Positions 6,589-14,164 of a stretch of DNA of 19,423 bases are shown here, piece after piece (position 1 is the stretch's first letter; each line of letters begins with the position of its first letter). The notes beneath the pieces are model-generated. The model was not told the origin of the DNA, did no database searches, and saw only the letters and a program-made list of their open reading frames with translations. Source of the stretch: FEN-1073 sp050010135 (GTDB lineage Bacteria; Chloroflexota; Anaerolineae; Anaerolineales; RBG-16-64-43); contig JBEKLP010000052.1 in assembly GCA_050010135.1 (NCBI GenBank), positions 1 through 19,423 on the forward strand, given 5' to 3'. A program made the translations under genes and the position numbers.

Positions 6589-7489
6589 CCAGCGACGGCT
6601 GGGCGGCTGTCCCTCCGGCGGCCCTCGTCGAGAGCGAGCCGCAGGCCGCCCCCAGCCCGAGGGCTTCCTCCAAACTCCAGCCCTTCAACCAGCCGTACAG
6701 GAACCCGGCATCAAACGAATCGCCCGCGCCGACTGTATCGACCACTGCCACCGCCAGTGCCGGGACGCGGGCATGCCGCCCTGCTCGAACGGCTATGGCC
6801 CCCTTTTCTCCCAGCTTGATCGTCACCGTGCCACAAATCCGGCCCAGGTTGTCCAAGGCGGCCTCGACGGTCGCCGCGCCGCTCAGGGCTTGGGCTTCGT
6901 CGGCGTTGGGCAGGAAGACGTCGACCGAGCGTAGCAGCGTATCGAGGCTGCGCCACTCCCCGGACGGATCCCAATTGGGGTCGAGAGAAGTCGTCAAGCC
7001 GAGGGTGTGGGCCCGTGTGAATAAGTCCGGGAGGCCGGTCTGCAGGGCGGTCTGCAGGAAATAGCTGGCTACGTGCAGGTGGCGGGCCTCCTCCAACAAA
7101 CCGTCCGGGATCTGCCCCGCGCGCAAGGCGGCGATGCAACCCGGGTAGGTCAGGATGGCGCGGTCGTTACCGCGGCTCAGGATCACACTCATACCGGTTT
7201 GCAGTGCGGGGTCGGCTTCGACATGGGAAATGTTGATTCCGTGCTTCGTCATTTCTGCAAGCATAAACCGGCCGAAGAAGTCATCGCCGCAAATCCCGGC
7301 GAAGGCGACCTTCAGACCCAGGCAGGCCGCCCCGCACGCGAAGATGACCGACGAGGAACCGACCTCCAGATCGGCCGAATCGACCAGCTTTTCGGCTTGG
7401 CCGAAGGCGGGTTCGACGTCTCCGGCCAAGATCAGGTCGGGATTGATTTCACCGGCGACGAGCAGGTCGAAGGGTTTGGGAGCCATCAT
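6551..7489 (-). CDS. PfkB-family carbohydrate kinase, candidate tagatose-6-phosphate or amino-sugar kinase
   Basis: PfkB (ribokinase-like) enzymes phosphorylate sugars or sugar phosphates with ATP in the cytoplasm. The 312-residue product has the N-terminal glycine-rich region (VGSSSVIFACGAACLGL, ICGDDFFGRF) and the C-terminal PfkB signature DTVGAGDSFDAGF with the catalytic Asp in GAGDSFD. The DPNWDP block is typical of a sugar-kinase subgroup. Two adjacent ATGs (7489, 7486) are possible starts; GGTGA lies just upstream. It follows the LacD-like gene by 28 bp and overlaps the next gene. In context it most likely makes tagatose-1,6-bisphosphate from tagatose-6-phosphate, but it is the only kinase here and could instead phosphorylate the incoming free sugar. 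Family is firm; substrate is inferred. Confidence 0.88.
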   Translation of the reverse strand: MMAPKPFDLLVAGEINPDLILAGDVEPAFGQAEKLVDSADLEVGSSSVIFACGAACLGLKVAFAGICGDDFFGRFMLAEMTKHGINISHVEADPALQTGMSVILSRGNDRAILTYPGCIAALRAGQIPDGLLEEARHLHVASYFLQTALQTGLPDLFTRAHTLGLTTSLDPNWDPSGEWRSLDTLLRSVDVFLPNADEAQALSGAATVEAALDNLGRICGTVTIKLGEKGAIAVRAGRHARVPALAVAVVDTVGAGDSFDAGFLYGWLKGWSLEEALGLGAACGSLSTRAAGGTAAQPSLDEASRYAGRNPG

Positions 7490-7517
7490 TCACCGCGGGA
7501 ACGCAGGGACGGCGGAG

Positions 7518-8483
7518 TTAATACGATTTGTACCATTCCGATTGCATTTCTGGCGGGACGTAGAAATCCGTCCAGGGTTTGCCCAGTTCGGCGCACAGAA
7601 CGGCCAGGCGCTCCAGCCGCGGGCGGGCGATGTCCTTTAGGAAGCTCATCCGCGCGGCGCCGCGCAGCTCCACGGCCTCCTGCCAAACGGCGCGCCCGAC
7701 GGCGATGCCCGATGCCCCGGCACGACAGGCAATCTCCACTTGGCGCAGGTAGGTCTGATAATCAACGGCCGCCGAGAGCAGGATCCAGGGTGCGCGGCTG
7801 GCGGACGAGATTTCGGTGCAAGCCTTCGCCCATTCGGATTCGTTCGGGACGTCCACCGGGTCGAGCGGGAACTCAGCCTTGAGTATGTCAACGCCCGGGA
7901 GAGTCAAACGGCGGGCGGTCTCGACTACCACTTGGCGCTTTTCGGACGAGCCCAGCTTTCGCTCTGCCTGCAGCGAATAGGAAAGCGGTTCCAGCATCAG
8001 GCCAAGGTCCTGGCGCAGACAGTCCTGTGCCACTTGGCCGACAAAGGCTTCGATGTCGCCGGCTGTAGGGGCTTCGGGATGGAAGTAGACCAACAGCTTC
8101 ACCATATCGGCGCCCATGCGCCGGGCTTTTTCAATGCTCCAGCCGGGCAGGAGCTGACTGATCCTGGCGGCCGGGTCGCCGGTGTATCCGGTCGATTCAA
8201 GCGCCACGACAAGACCCGTCTTTTTGGGGAGGATCCCGGCGGCGATCGCCTGGGCGGCACCGTATTCCGGGTCGAGCAGGACGGCCGTAGCCAGGTCCGC
8301 CAAGGCGACAGTCAACTCGAGCTTGAAGCCGGTGAGTTCGGCGTCGCCGACCGCAGATGAGTCGGGCAGGTTGAGGGCGCGGCGCAGGTTCTGGCGGTGG
8401 TCGAGAGCCAGGCAGGCGAAAGTCCCGTTGGGGGCGGAGCATTGCTGCAAGCCGCGGAGTTTACCAATCGAGAGGGTATTCAT
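7518..8483 (-). CDS. lacD: LacD-like class I tagatose-1,6-bisphosphate aldolase
   Basis: LacD-family aldolases cleave tagatose-1,6-bisphosphate (or a related ketose phosphate, as in YihT) to dihydroxyacetone phosphate and an aldehyde through a Schiff-base lysine. The 321-residue product has the N-terminal LALDHRQNLRR block (LacD has 'ALAFDQRGALKRM'), MVKLLVYFHPE, LEPLSYS and VDILKAEFP, whose Lys at about 202 matches the LacD Schiff-base lysine. It ends in an aromatic WYKSY. The ATG at 8483 lacks a close ribosome site; GGAAAGGAAAG lies about 16 bases upstream. A 107-bp gap precedes it, the largest within the operon apart from the hairpin-bearing gap after the binding-protein gene. Tagatose bisphosphate is the context-supported substrate; a sulfofructose-phosphate aldolase is possible but no sulfoquinovose genes are present. 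Confidence 0.85.
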   Translation of the reverse strand: MNTLSIGKLRGLQQCSAPNGTFACLALDHRQNLRRALNLPDSSAVGDAELTGFKLELTVALADLATAVLLDPEYGAAQAIAAGILPKKTGLVVALESTGYTGDPAARISQLLPGWSIEKARRMGADMVKLLVYFHPEAPTAGDIEAFVGQVAQDCLRQDLGLMLEPLSYSLQAERKLGSSEKRQVVVETARRLTLPGVDILKAEFPLDPVDVPNESEWAKACTEISSASRAPWILLSAAVDYQTYLRQVEIACRAGASGIAVGRAVWQEAVELRGAARMSFLKDIARPRLERLAVLCAELGKPWTDFYVPPEMQSEWYKSY

Positions 8484-8590
8484 GTGAGTAGTTCAATCTT
8501 TCCTTTCCAGGATTTCTGGTTCCTCTTTCAAGAAATGGATGGGTAACCCATACCAAGTAGGTATACCAGATAGTCGCTGTTCACCGGATC
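8484..8590 (-). promoter_or_regulatory. Intra-operon gap with palindromes, possible internal operator
   Basis: The 107-bp gap between the GH4 and LacD-like genes carries ATGGGTAACCCAT (8539-8551, two 6-base arms around one base) and immediately after it TACC-aagta-GGTA overlapping GGTATACC (8551-8567). Such stacked short palindromes look like a regulator site. No clear promoter hexamers were identified. Confidence 0.3.
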
Positions 8591-9922
8591 TCACACGGAA
8601 AAATGTTTGAACTGCGGCAGATGCGGCCGGTTCTGGGCAAAAAGCGCATTAACCATCGTCTTGATCTCGGCCAGCGAGAGCACAGCCGCGGTCAATGGAT
8701 CGTGAGCCACGGCGTAGTAAACCAGCTGCGGGTCGCCGGTCAGCCCGGCCTGGATCGCCAACTCCTCGATCTGCGAGTTGACCCCGGTCAGGATGGCGCA
8801 CTGAGGCGGCAGGGCGCCGACGTGAATGGGATGGAAACCGGCCTTATCCACAAGGACGGGCACTTCCACGCACGCCCCCTGCGGCAAGTCCGTCATCAGC
8901 TGGGTGTTGGGGACGTTGCCATTGAATTTGTACATCGAGCCGCCCATCAGGGCGTTGATGATGGATGCGGCGTACTCGCCGCCGCGCTTAAGGTCTTCGG
9001 GTAACAGCGGCGCGTCCACGCGCTTCCGGACGATTTCCTTCCAGGTGCTTTCGGACAGCCGGTATTCCTTAAGAATGGCGGCATAGGCGCCGGGATTCCA
9101 ACCGGTCCCATGGGTGCAGTATTTTTCGATCAGGTCGGGACGCTTGCGGAACCACCAGTTGTACTCCGAGTTGTGTCCGCTCGACTCGGTAATGTAATAA
9201 CCCAAGTGCAGGTAGATCTCGTTGCGGACAATCTCCTCATTATAGATCTCGGGGCGTTCGGTGACAGCCTTGTGGATCAGCGGGTAGGCATCCTGCCCGT
9301 TCCACTTGAATTCCAGGTACCACGCCTGGTGATTAATTCCGGCACAGCTGTACGTAATCTCGTCTGCCGGCGCGCCGATCCAGCCCGCCAGCATTTCGGC
9401 GCTGCCCTGCACGGAATGACACAATCCGGTCACCGGGATGAAGGTTGAGCGCTGCAGCGCGCCGCACAGCATGGCCATCGGGTTGGTGTAGTTGAGCAGG
9501 ACGGCCTGCGGGCAGTACTTCTCCATATCGCGGACGATGTCCAGCATGGGTGGAAGCGTGCGAAGGAAACGGAAAATGCCCGAAGGGCCGCGCGTGTCGC
9601 CGACGCAGGTGTCGATGCCGTATTGCTTGGGGATCTCGATGTCGTAACGCCAGACCTCGGTGCTGCCCGCCAGGATGGTGGTCAGGACCACGTTCGCATC
9701 CTTCAGAGCCGCGCCGCGCTCGAGCGTCGCCGTAACCCTGGCCGGATGCCCGCCGGCTTCGACCAGCTTGGTGACCGCCCGCCGGGCGAAGTCCAGCCGC
9801 TCGGGGTTGATGTCCGTGAGGGCAATCTCCGCACCTTCCAGCAGCGGGAAGGTCAGGATGTCACGCACAAGCTGCGAGGTAAACTCCAGGCTGCCAGCGC
9901 CGATGAACGTGATCTTGGTCAT
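8591..9922 (-). CDS. melA: Glycoside hydrolase family 4, MelA-like alpha-galactosidase
   Basis: GH4 enzymes hydrolyse glycosides in the cytoplasm by a redox mechanism needing NAD+, Mn2+ and reducing conditions. The 443-residue product (MelA is about 450) has the NAD-binding FIGAGS (6-11), TDINPERL, GDTRGPSG (about 108-115), LLNYTNPM (about 142-149), the metal-binding Cys-His-Ser in GLCHSVQG (Cys about 168, His about 169) and GINHQAW (His about 198). CHS rather than CN-P distinguishes alpha-galactosidases from glucosidase and phospho-glycosidase branches. AAGGAG 6 bases upstream fixes the ATG at 9922, and this site overlaps the stop region of the upstream permease gene. It should process the imported substrate. 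Given the AgaS-like gene, activity on an alpha-galactosaminide is a possible alternative. Confidence 0.9.
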   Translation of the reverse strand: MTKITFIGAGSLEFTSQLVRDILTFPLLEGAEIALTDINPERLDFARRAVTKLVEAGGHPARVTATLERGAALKDANVVLTTILAGSTEVWRYDIEIPKQYGIDTCVGDTRGPSGIFRFLRTLPPMLDIVRDMEKYCPQAVLLNYTNPMAMLCGALQRSTFIPVTGLCHSVQGSAEMLAGWIGAPADEITYSCAGINHQAWYLEFKWNGQDAYPLIHKAVTERPEIYNEEIVRNEIYLHLGYYITESSGHNSEYNWWFRKRPDLIEKYCTHGTGWNPGAYAAILKEYRLSESTWKEIVRKRVDAPLLPEDLKRGGEYAASIINALMGGSMYKFNGNVPNTQLMTDLPQGACVEVPVLVDKAGFHPIHVGALPPQCAILTGVNSQIEELAIQAGLTGDPQLVYYAVAHDPLTAAVLSLAEIKTMVNALFAQNRPHLPQFKHFSV

Positions 9923-9931
9923 GGGATCTCC

Positions 9932-10771
9932 TTAGCGTTTGACGCCGCTCAGGGCGATGCCCTCGATAAACTGCCTCTGGGCGAAGAAGAATACGATGAT
10001 CAGCGGGAGAATGCTGAGGAGCGCGCCGGCCATCAGAACGGTGAAGCGCCCGCCGTGGGTGAGCTGGGTCTGGAAAAAAGCCAGCCCCACCGTCAGCGTA
10101 GTGTTGGGCACGTTCGGCATGTAGACCAGCGGGTGCAGCAGGTCGTTCCAGGCGCCCTGGAATGTGAAGATGGCCAGGGCTGACAGGGCGGGTTTGCCCA
10201 GCGGCAGGTAAATGCTCCAGAAGATATCCCACAAGGAAGCGCCATCCACGCGTGCGGCGTCCACCAGTTCGCGCGGGATCGTCAGGAAATACTGGCGCAT
10301 CAAAAAGGTTCCGAACGCTCCGCCCCAGAAGGCCGGCAGCCAGAGCGGCACGCTCGTCCCCACCAGGTGCAGCCATTTGAAAATGATGAAATTCGGGATC
10401 AGGGTGACCTGCGCCGGAATCATCAACGTGATCATCAGGAGTGTAAAGAGCAGGCTGCGTCCGCGGAATTTGACAACCGCGAAGCAAAAGGCAGCCATCG
10501 CGCAGGTGAGGATCTGGCCGACAACGCTCAGGACGGAGATGACGGTGCTGTTCAGGAACAACTCAGGGAAGTTCAGGTCGAACGAAAACAGGCTTTGGAA
10601 ATTTGCCAGCGTCGGCGGATTGGGAATCACGGTATGCGTAAATTGGTCGGCCGGGAGCTTGAAGGAAGTGGCCACCATCCACAGGAATGGTCCGATCATG
10701 ATGACCGCCCCGAGGGTCAGGATGACATAGGTTTCTATGTCCACGATGATTTTCCGCGTTTTTTTATTCAT
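9932..10771 (-). CDS. CUT1 sugar ABC transporter permease, MalG type
   Basis: Inner-membrane permease of a carbohydrate-uptake ABC importer. The 279-residue product has about six hydrophobic segments, beginning at residues 15-35 (YVILTLGAVIMIGPFLWMV), and the EAA cytoplasmic loop ELVDAARVDGASLWDIFW followed by LPLGKPAL, which docks the ATPase. The C-terminal FIEGIALSGVK is typical of MalG-type proteins. AGGAG lies 7 bases before the ATG at 10771. It starts 9 bases after the stop of the MalF-type gene, so the two are translationally close. No ATPase gene is in the operon; a shared MsmK/MalK-type ATPase elsewhere is likely. Confidence 0.94.
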   Translation of the reverse strand: MNKKTRKIIVDIETYVILTLGAVIMIGPFLWMVATSFKLPADQFTHTVIPNPPTLANFQSLFSFDLNFPELFLNSTVISVLSVVGQILTCAMAAFCFAVVKFRGRSLLFTLLMITLMIPAQVTLIPNFIIFKWLHLVGTSVPLWLPAFWGGAFGTFLMRQYFLTIPRELVDAARVDGASLWDIFWSIYLPLGKPALSALAIFTFQGAWNDLLHPLVYMPNVPNTTLTVGLAFFQTQLTHGGRFTVLMAGALLSILPLIIVFFFAQRQFIEGIALSGVKR

Positions 10772-10780
10772 CGCCGGCTC

Positions 10781-11668
10781 CTATTCGTAGACCACATAGC
10801 GTTTTTCGAGCCAGAAGTAGAAGGCCATCAGCAGGATCACCAGGACGGCCAGTTCGATGGCCTGAGCGCTGGCCCCCCCGTAATTGAAGAAGTTCCAGGC
10901 ATTGCGGTAGATCGAGAAAACCACCACCGGGATGGAACTATCGCCCTGGCCCTGGCGGGTCATCATGTAAATATAATCGTAGGCCTGAAAGGCGTTGATG
11001 GTGGATATCAGCGTCTGGAAGAATATACTGGGCGTCACCAGCGGCAGGGTGATGCCGAAAAAAATCTGGAGGACGTTGGCTCCGTCGATGGAAGCCGCCT
11101 CGTAATATTCGCTCGGGATGGCGGTCAGCCCGGCCAGGAAGATGATCATGCCCTCGCCGATTGCCCCCCAGATATTCACGATCACAACAGACACCATGGC
11201 ATTTTTGGTGCACAGCCAGCAGACCGTTTGAAAGCCCAGACTGGATAAGTAATAGTTCAAAATGCCCGTGTCTTTTCCGTAGATCATGTTCCAGACCAAG
11301 GCGGTGGCGACCGCGGACGTCACGGCCGGCAGGAAGTAGATCGTCCGGAAAATGGAGATGCCGCGGAGCTTGCGGTCCATCAGGATGGCCACGAACATCG
11401 AGATGATGACCACCCCGGGGACATACATAGCACTGAACTCGAAGGTGTTAGTCAGCGCCTTAAAGTAGGACGGATTCTTGAAAAGAGCAACATAATTGCT
11501 CAAACCAGCAGGAGTGATCGGCGTCAGCAGATCCCAATGCGTGAAGCTCAGAGCGAGCGTAGCCAAGATGGAGCCTAGTGCGCCGAAGACCAATCCGATC
11601 AGGGTGGGGACCAGCATGAGCACCAACCAGAGTTTTTCGCGCCCAAGGGGTTTCAGCCCATAATCCAC
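10781..11668 (-). CDS. CUT1 sugar ABC transporter permease, MalF type
   Basis: Partner permease of the same importer. The 295-residue product has about six membrane segments and the EAA loop EYYEAASIDGANVLQIFFG followed by LPLVTPSIFF. The start is the GTG at 11668: TAGGAGG lies 5 bases upstream, whereas the ATG at 11661 is too far downstream. It follows the binding-protein gene after a 116-bp gap with a strong hairpin, and precedes the MalG-type permease by 9 bases. Confidence 0.94.
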   Translation of the reverse strand: MDYGLKPLGREKLWLVLMLVPTLIGLVFGALGSILATLALSFTHWDLLTPITPAGLSNYVALFKNPSYFKALTNTFEFSAMYVPGVVIISMFVAILMDRKLRGISIFRTIYFLPAVTSAVATALVWNMIYGKDTGILNYYLSSLGFQTVCWLCTKNAMVSVVIVNIWGAIGEGMIIFLAGLTAIPSEYYEAASIDGANVLQIFFGITLPLVTPSIFFQTLISTINAFQAYDYIYMMTRQGQGDSSIPVVVFSIYRNAWNFFNYGGASAQAIELAVLVILLMAFYFWLEKRYVVYE

Positions 11669-11695
11669 AGTTGCCTCCTATTCCCCCCGCCCTGT

Positions 11696-11757
11696 CCCCT
11701 CTCCCTGGCCCCTTTGGGAAGCCTTTCCCATTGGGGATGGTATTGCAGGGAGAGGGG
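11696..11757 (-). repeat. Intercistronic hairpin between binding protein and permease genes
   Basis: CCCCTCTCCCTG (11696-11707) and CAGGGAGAGGGG (11746-11757) are a perfect 12-bp inverted repeat. An inner near-repeat (CCCTTTGGGA with TCCCATTGGGG) extends the stem. There is no T-tract, so it is not a simple terminator. Stem-loops at this position after malE-type genes are known to stabilise the upstream transcript so that binding protein exceeds permease. The CCCTCTCCCTG-type sequence also resembles common dispersed intergenic repeats. Confidence 0.65.
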
Positions 11758-11784
11758 CAAGGAGGGAGAAGTGAGGAAAATCGA

Positions 11785-13107
11785 TTACTTGTTCTTGGCC
11801 AGGACCGCATCGGCATCGACGACGATTGCGTCCAGGGTCTTGTTCAGATCCGCCTCGCCGTTCCATACGGGAGTCATGCCGTCGCCGACGACCGAAGCCC
11901 ATTCATCGTAGCCTTTGAAGACCGGCTTCATGTGGGCATACGCCAGCGAGTCGATAAAGATCTGGTGATTGATTTGAGCCTTCTGTTGCAGGAAGGCCGG
12001 GCTGGCGGCCACGGATTTGAGCACCGGGCAGGCAAAACCCATTTGGGCCAGCCGGGTCTGTCCGGCCTGGCTGAGCACAAACTTGATGAAGGCAAAAGCC
12101 GCTTCGGGGTGCGGGCTGTCCTTGCCGACGACAAACCCGGCGCTGTTGACGCTGGTGGCCTGACCGGCCGGGCCGGCCGGCATCGGAACGACATCCCATT
12201 TGAACGTAGCCTCGGAGTAGCTGGGCACGGACCAGTGACCCATGGCCATCATGGCGGCATTGCCCGAAAGGAACAGGTCGCCGCCGTACTGGGTGGTCGT
12301 ATTGGGATCGGGGATGGTGTTGTCCACGCGCATCATATCGTAGAGGAACTGCAAAGCCTGACGGGCTTTGGGCTCCCCGATCAAGGTCTTGGTATGGTCG
12401 GCATTGACGATGTCGCCGCCGTAGGCCCAGATGATCTCGCTCCAGCCGGGCTCCATATCCCACGGATCGATAACATAGCCAAACTGGTCGATCTTGCCGT
12501 CGCCGTTGGTGTCTTTGGTCAAGGCTTTGGCGGTGGCGCGCAAATCGTCGTACGTCCAGCCGGCTTTCGGGTAGGCGACCCCGGCTTTGTCGAACATGTC
12601 CCTATTGTAAAAGACGACGATGGTCTGGAAATCGCGCGGCAGGCCGAAGTAACCCTGCGGGGTTTTGTAGGCCTCCAGAGTATTCGGGAACAGACCATCC
12701 AGCATACCCGGATTCTGATCGATGTAGGGCTGCAGATTCAGCAATGAGCCGCGCGATTGGTAATCGAGATACAGCGGCGCATCCATGGCAAAGACGTCCG
12801 GTGAAGAGTTGGCGGCCAGCAGTGTCTTGAGCTTGGTCCAGTAGGAATCCCAGTCGGACACCTGGACATCGACCGTGATGTTGGGGTTGGCCGCTTCGAA
12901 GTCGGAGACGATTGCCTTCCAGACATCCAGCTCGGCTGGGTCGCCCCATTCCATGTAGGTGATCTTAACCGGAGCCGCGCTGGTGACGCCCGGGGCCTGG
13001 CTGGTGCCGACTGGGGCCTGGCTGGTAGCGACCGTCGCCTTATTGCCGCCGCAGGCGGTCAGCAGCAGGAGGGCGACTATGACGAGAGAAAACAAGATCT
13101 TTTTCAT
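11785..13107 (-). CDS. CUT1 extracellular sugar-binding lipoprotein
   Basis: Solute-binding component that delivers the sugar to the two permeases. The ATG at 13107 is chosen because AAGGAGG sits 6 bases upstream; a longer frame from 13134 would run through that site. The 440-residue product begins with a lipoprotein signal, MKKILF plus a hydrophobic core and lipobox LLTAC with Cys at 19, then a low-complexity Thr/Ser/Ala linker containing a repeated SQAPG/VGTSQAP pattern. The mature part fits family 1 extracellular binding proteins (YMEWGDPAELDVW, VISDFEAANPNI, SPDVFAMD). It starts 10 bases after the AgaS stop. Its ligand is unknown, presumably the GH4 substrate. Confidence 0.93.
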   Translation of the reverse strand: MKKILFSLVIVALLLLTACGGNKATVATSQAPVGTSQAPGVTSAAPVKITYMEWGDPAELDVWKAIVSDFEAANPNITVDVQVSDWDSYWTKLKTLLAANSSPDVFAMDAPLYLDYQSRGSLLNLQPYIDQNPGMLDGLFPNTLEAYKTPQGYFGLPRDFQTIVVFYNRDMFDKAGVAYPKAGWTYDDLRATAKALTKDTNGDGKIDQFGYVIDPWDMEPGWSEIIWAYGGDIVNADHTKTLIGEPKARQALQFLYDMMRVDNTIPDPNTTTQYGGDLFLSGNAAMMAMGHWSVPSYSEATFKWDVVPMPAGPAGQATSVNSAGFVVGKDSPHPEAAFAFIKFVLSQAGQTRLAQMGFACPVLKSVAASPAFLQQKAQINHQIFIDSLAYAHMKPVFKGYDEWASVVGDGMTPVWNGEADLNKTLDAIVVDADAVLAKNK

Positions 13108-13117
13108 TTCTTCCTCC

Positions 13118-14158
13118 TTATGAGAGTATGACAACGGTATCCAGATTGGTTGGTCGATCTGGATTCAACCCTTTGGAAAGCGATCGCTCGAGGGCGATCA
13201 GCTGGCCGACCGGCAGGTAGAGCACGTCTCGAACAGCCTCATCCAGGCCCGAGCGAAAGGCGACCACGCGGCCTCCGTCTGCCGACTCTTCGCCCATCGT
13301 CAGGATGCGTCCCCTCAGCGCCGTGACGTCCTTCAGCACCGCTGATTCCGGTCCGGCGTTGGCGGACGAGCGCAGCCCGACCGCCAGCGTCCCCGAAGTC
13401 ACCATGGACTTCGGCCCGTGGCGGAACTCCAGGAAATGGAACGGCTCGCTGTGGCTGAGCGACATTTCCTTCATCTTCAGGCTTAGCTCGCAGGCCAGGC
13501 CGAAGCGCGGGCCCGAGCCGAGGAAGTAAAACCGGTCGAGACTCCCGTCGGCGCCTAGCTCAGCGGCGAGCGAGGCGTAGTCCTCCAGGATGCGCCTGCC
13601 GGCTTCCGGCAGGCGGGAAAGCGAGTCGAAAAGGTCTTCGCGATGGGACCACAGGCAGGCCAGGGCGACAGTTCCCAGGAAGAGGCTCGAGAAGGCGCGT
13701 GTCTGCGCCACGGATTGTTCCTGCCCGGAAGGTAACACCAGGTTGAACGTTCCCATCTTGGCCAACGGAAGGTCGGGGTAACAGCAAAGCGTGATCAGAT
13801 CGCCGCGGCCCTCGGCGATGAAGGCCTGGCAGGCGCGCAGGGTTTCAGTCGTCTCTCCCGAGCGGCTGACGGCAACCAGGAGGGTCCGGCCGGCGGTGTA
13901 GCAGGTCTGCGGGGAAAGCCATAACTCTGAGGCCGGGAAGGCGCGGGACGGCTGGCCGGTCAGCACCTGGGTCAGGGCGGCCGCGGAGAGGGCCAGGTAA
14001 TAGGTCGAGCCACAGCCGGTGAACAGGATTTGTTGGTAGCGCTTCGGTTCGAAGGACTGCAGGTTGGCGCGCTGTTCCTGCAAGACCTCCAGGGCGGCGG
14101 CCCAAGCTTCCGGCTGGGAAAGGATTTCCCGGTGGGTGAAGGTATCCATCGTCGTCAT
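13118..14158 (-). CDS. agaS: AgaS-like SIS-domain sugar-phosphate deaminase/isomerase
   Basis: AgaS converts galactosamine-6-phosphate to tagatose-6-phosphate and ammonia. The 346-residue product has two SIS domains: the first with FTGCGSTYYLA (about 47-57) and AVSRSGETTET, the second with YFLGSGPRFGLA and the EFRHGPKSMV block, which closely matches AgaS 'FRHGPKS'. The N-terminal REILSQPEAW also follows the AgaS pattern. The C-terminal NPDRPTNLDTVV is closer to GlmS/FrlB-type relatives, so a deglycase acting on an amino-sugar adduct is an alternative. Two starts are possible (14158 or 14149); neither has a strong ribosome site. It begins 6 bases after the amidohydrolase stop. Pathway context with LacD, GatZ and PfkB supports the tagatose-6-phosphate assignment. 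Confidence 0.78.
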   Translation of the reverse strand: MTTMDTFTHREILSQPEAWAAALEVLQEQRANLQSFEPKRYQQILFTGCGSTYYLALSAAALTQVLTGQPSRAFPASELWLSPQTCYTAGRTLLVAVSRSGETTETLRACQAFIAEGRGDLITLCCYPDLPLAKMGTFNLVLPSGQEQSVAQTRAFSSLFLGTVALACLWSHREDLFDSLSRLPEAGRRILEDYASLAAELGADGSLDRFYFLGSGPRFGLACELSLKMKEMSLSHSEPFHFLEFRHGPKSMVTSGTLAVGLRSSANAGPESAVLKDVTALRGRILTMGEESADGGRVVAFRSGLDEAVRDVLYLPVGQLIALERSLSKGLNPDRPTNLDTVVILS

Positions 14159-14164
14159 CCGTGT

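Noticed and set aside
7518..8483. Sulfoquinovose-type aldolase (YihT) reading of the LacD-like gene
   Set aside because: YihT is a close relative, but no sulfoquinovosidase, YihS isomerase or sulfolactaldehyde enzyme is nearby, while AgaS and GatZ point to tagatose phosphates.
10367..11248. 293-codon plus-strand frame across the two permease genes
   Set aside because: It spans the junction of two clear permease genes on the opposite strand; the His/Asp/Gly-rich translation is typical of antisense shadow.
11671..12747. 358-codon plus-strand frame antisense to the binding protein
   Set aside because: No domain is recognised, and the opposite strand has a lipobox, ribosome site and family motifs.
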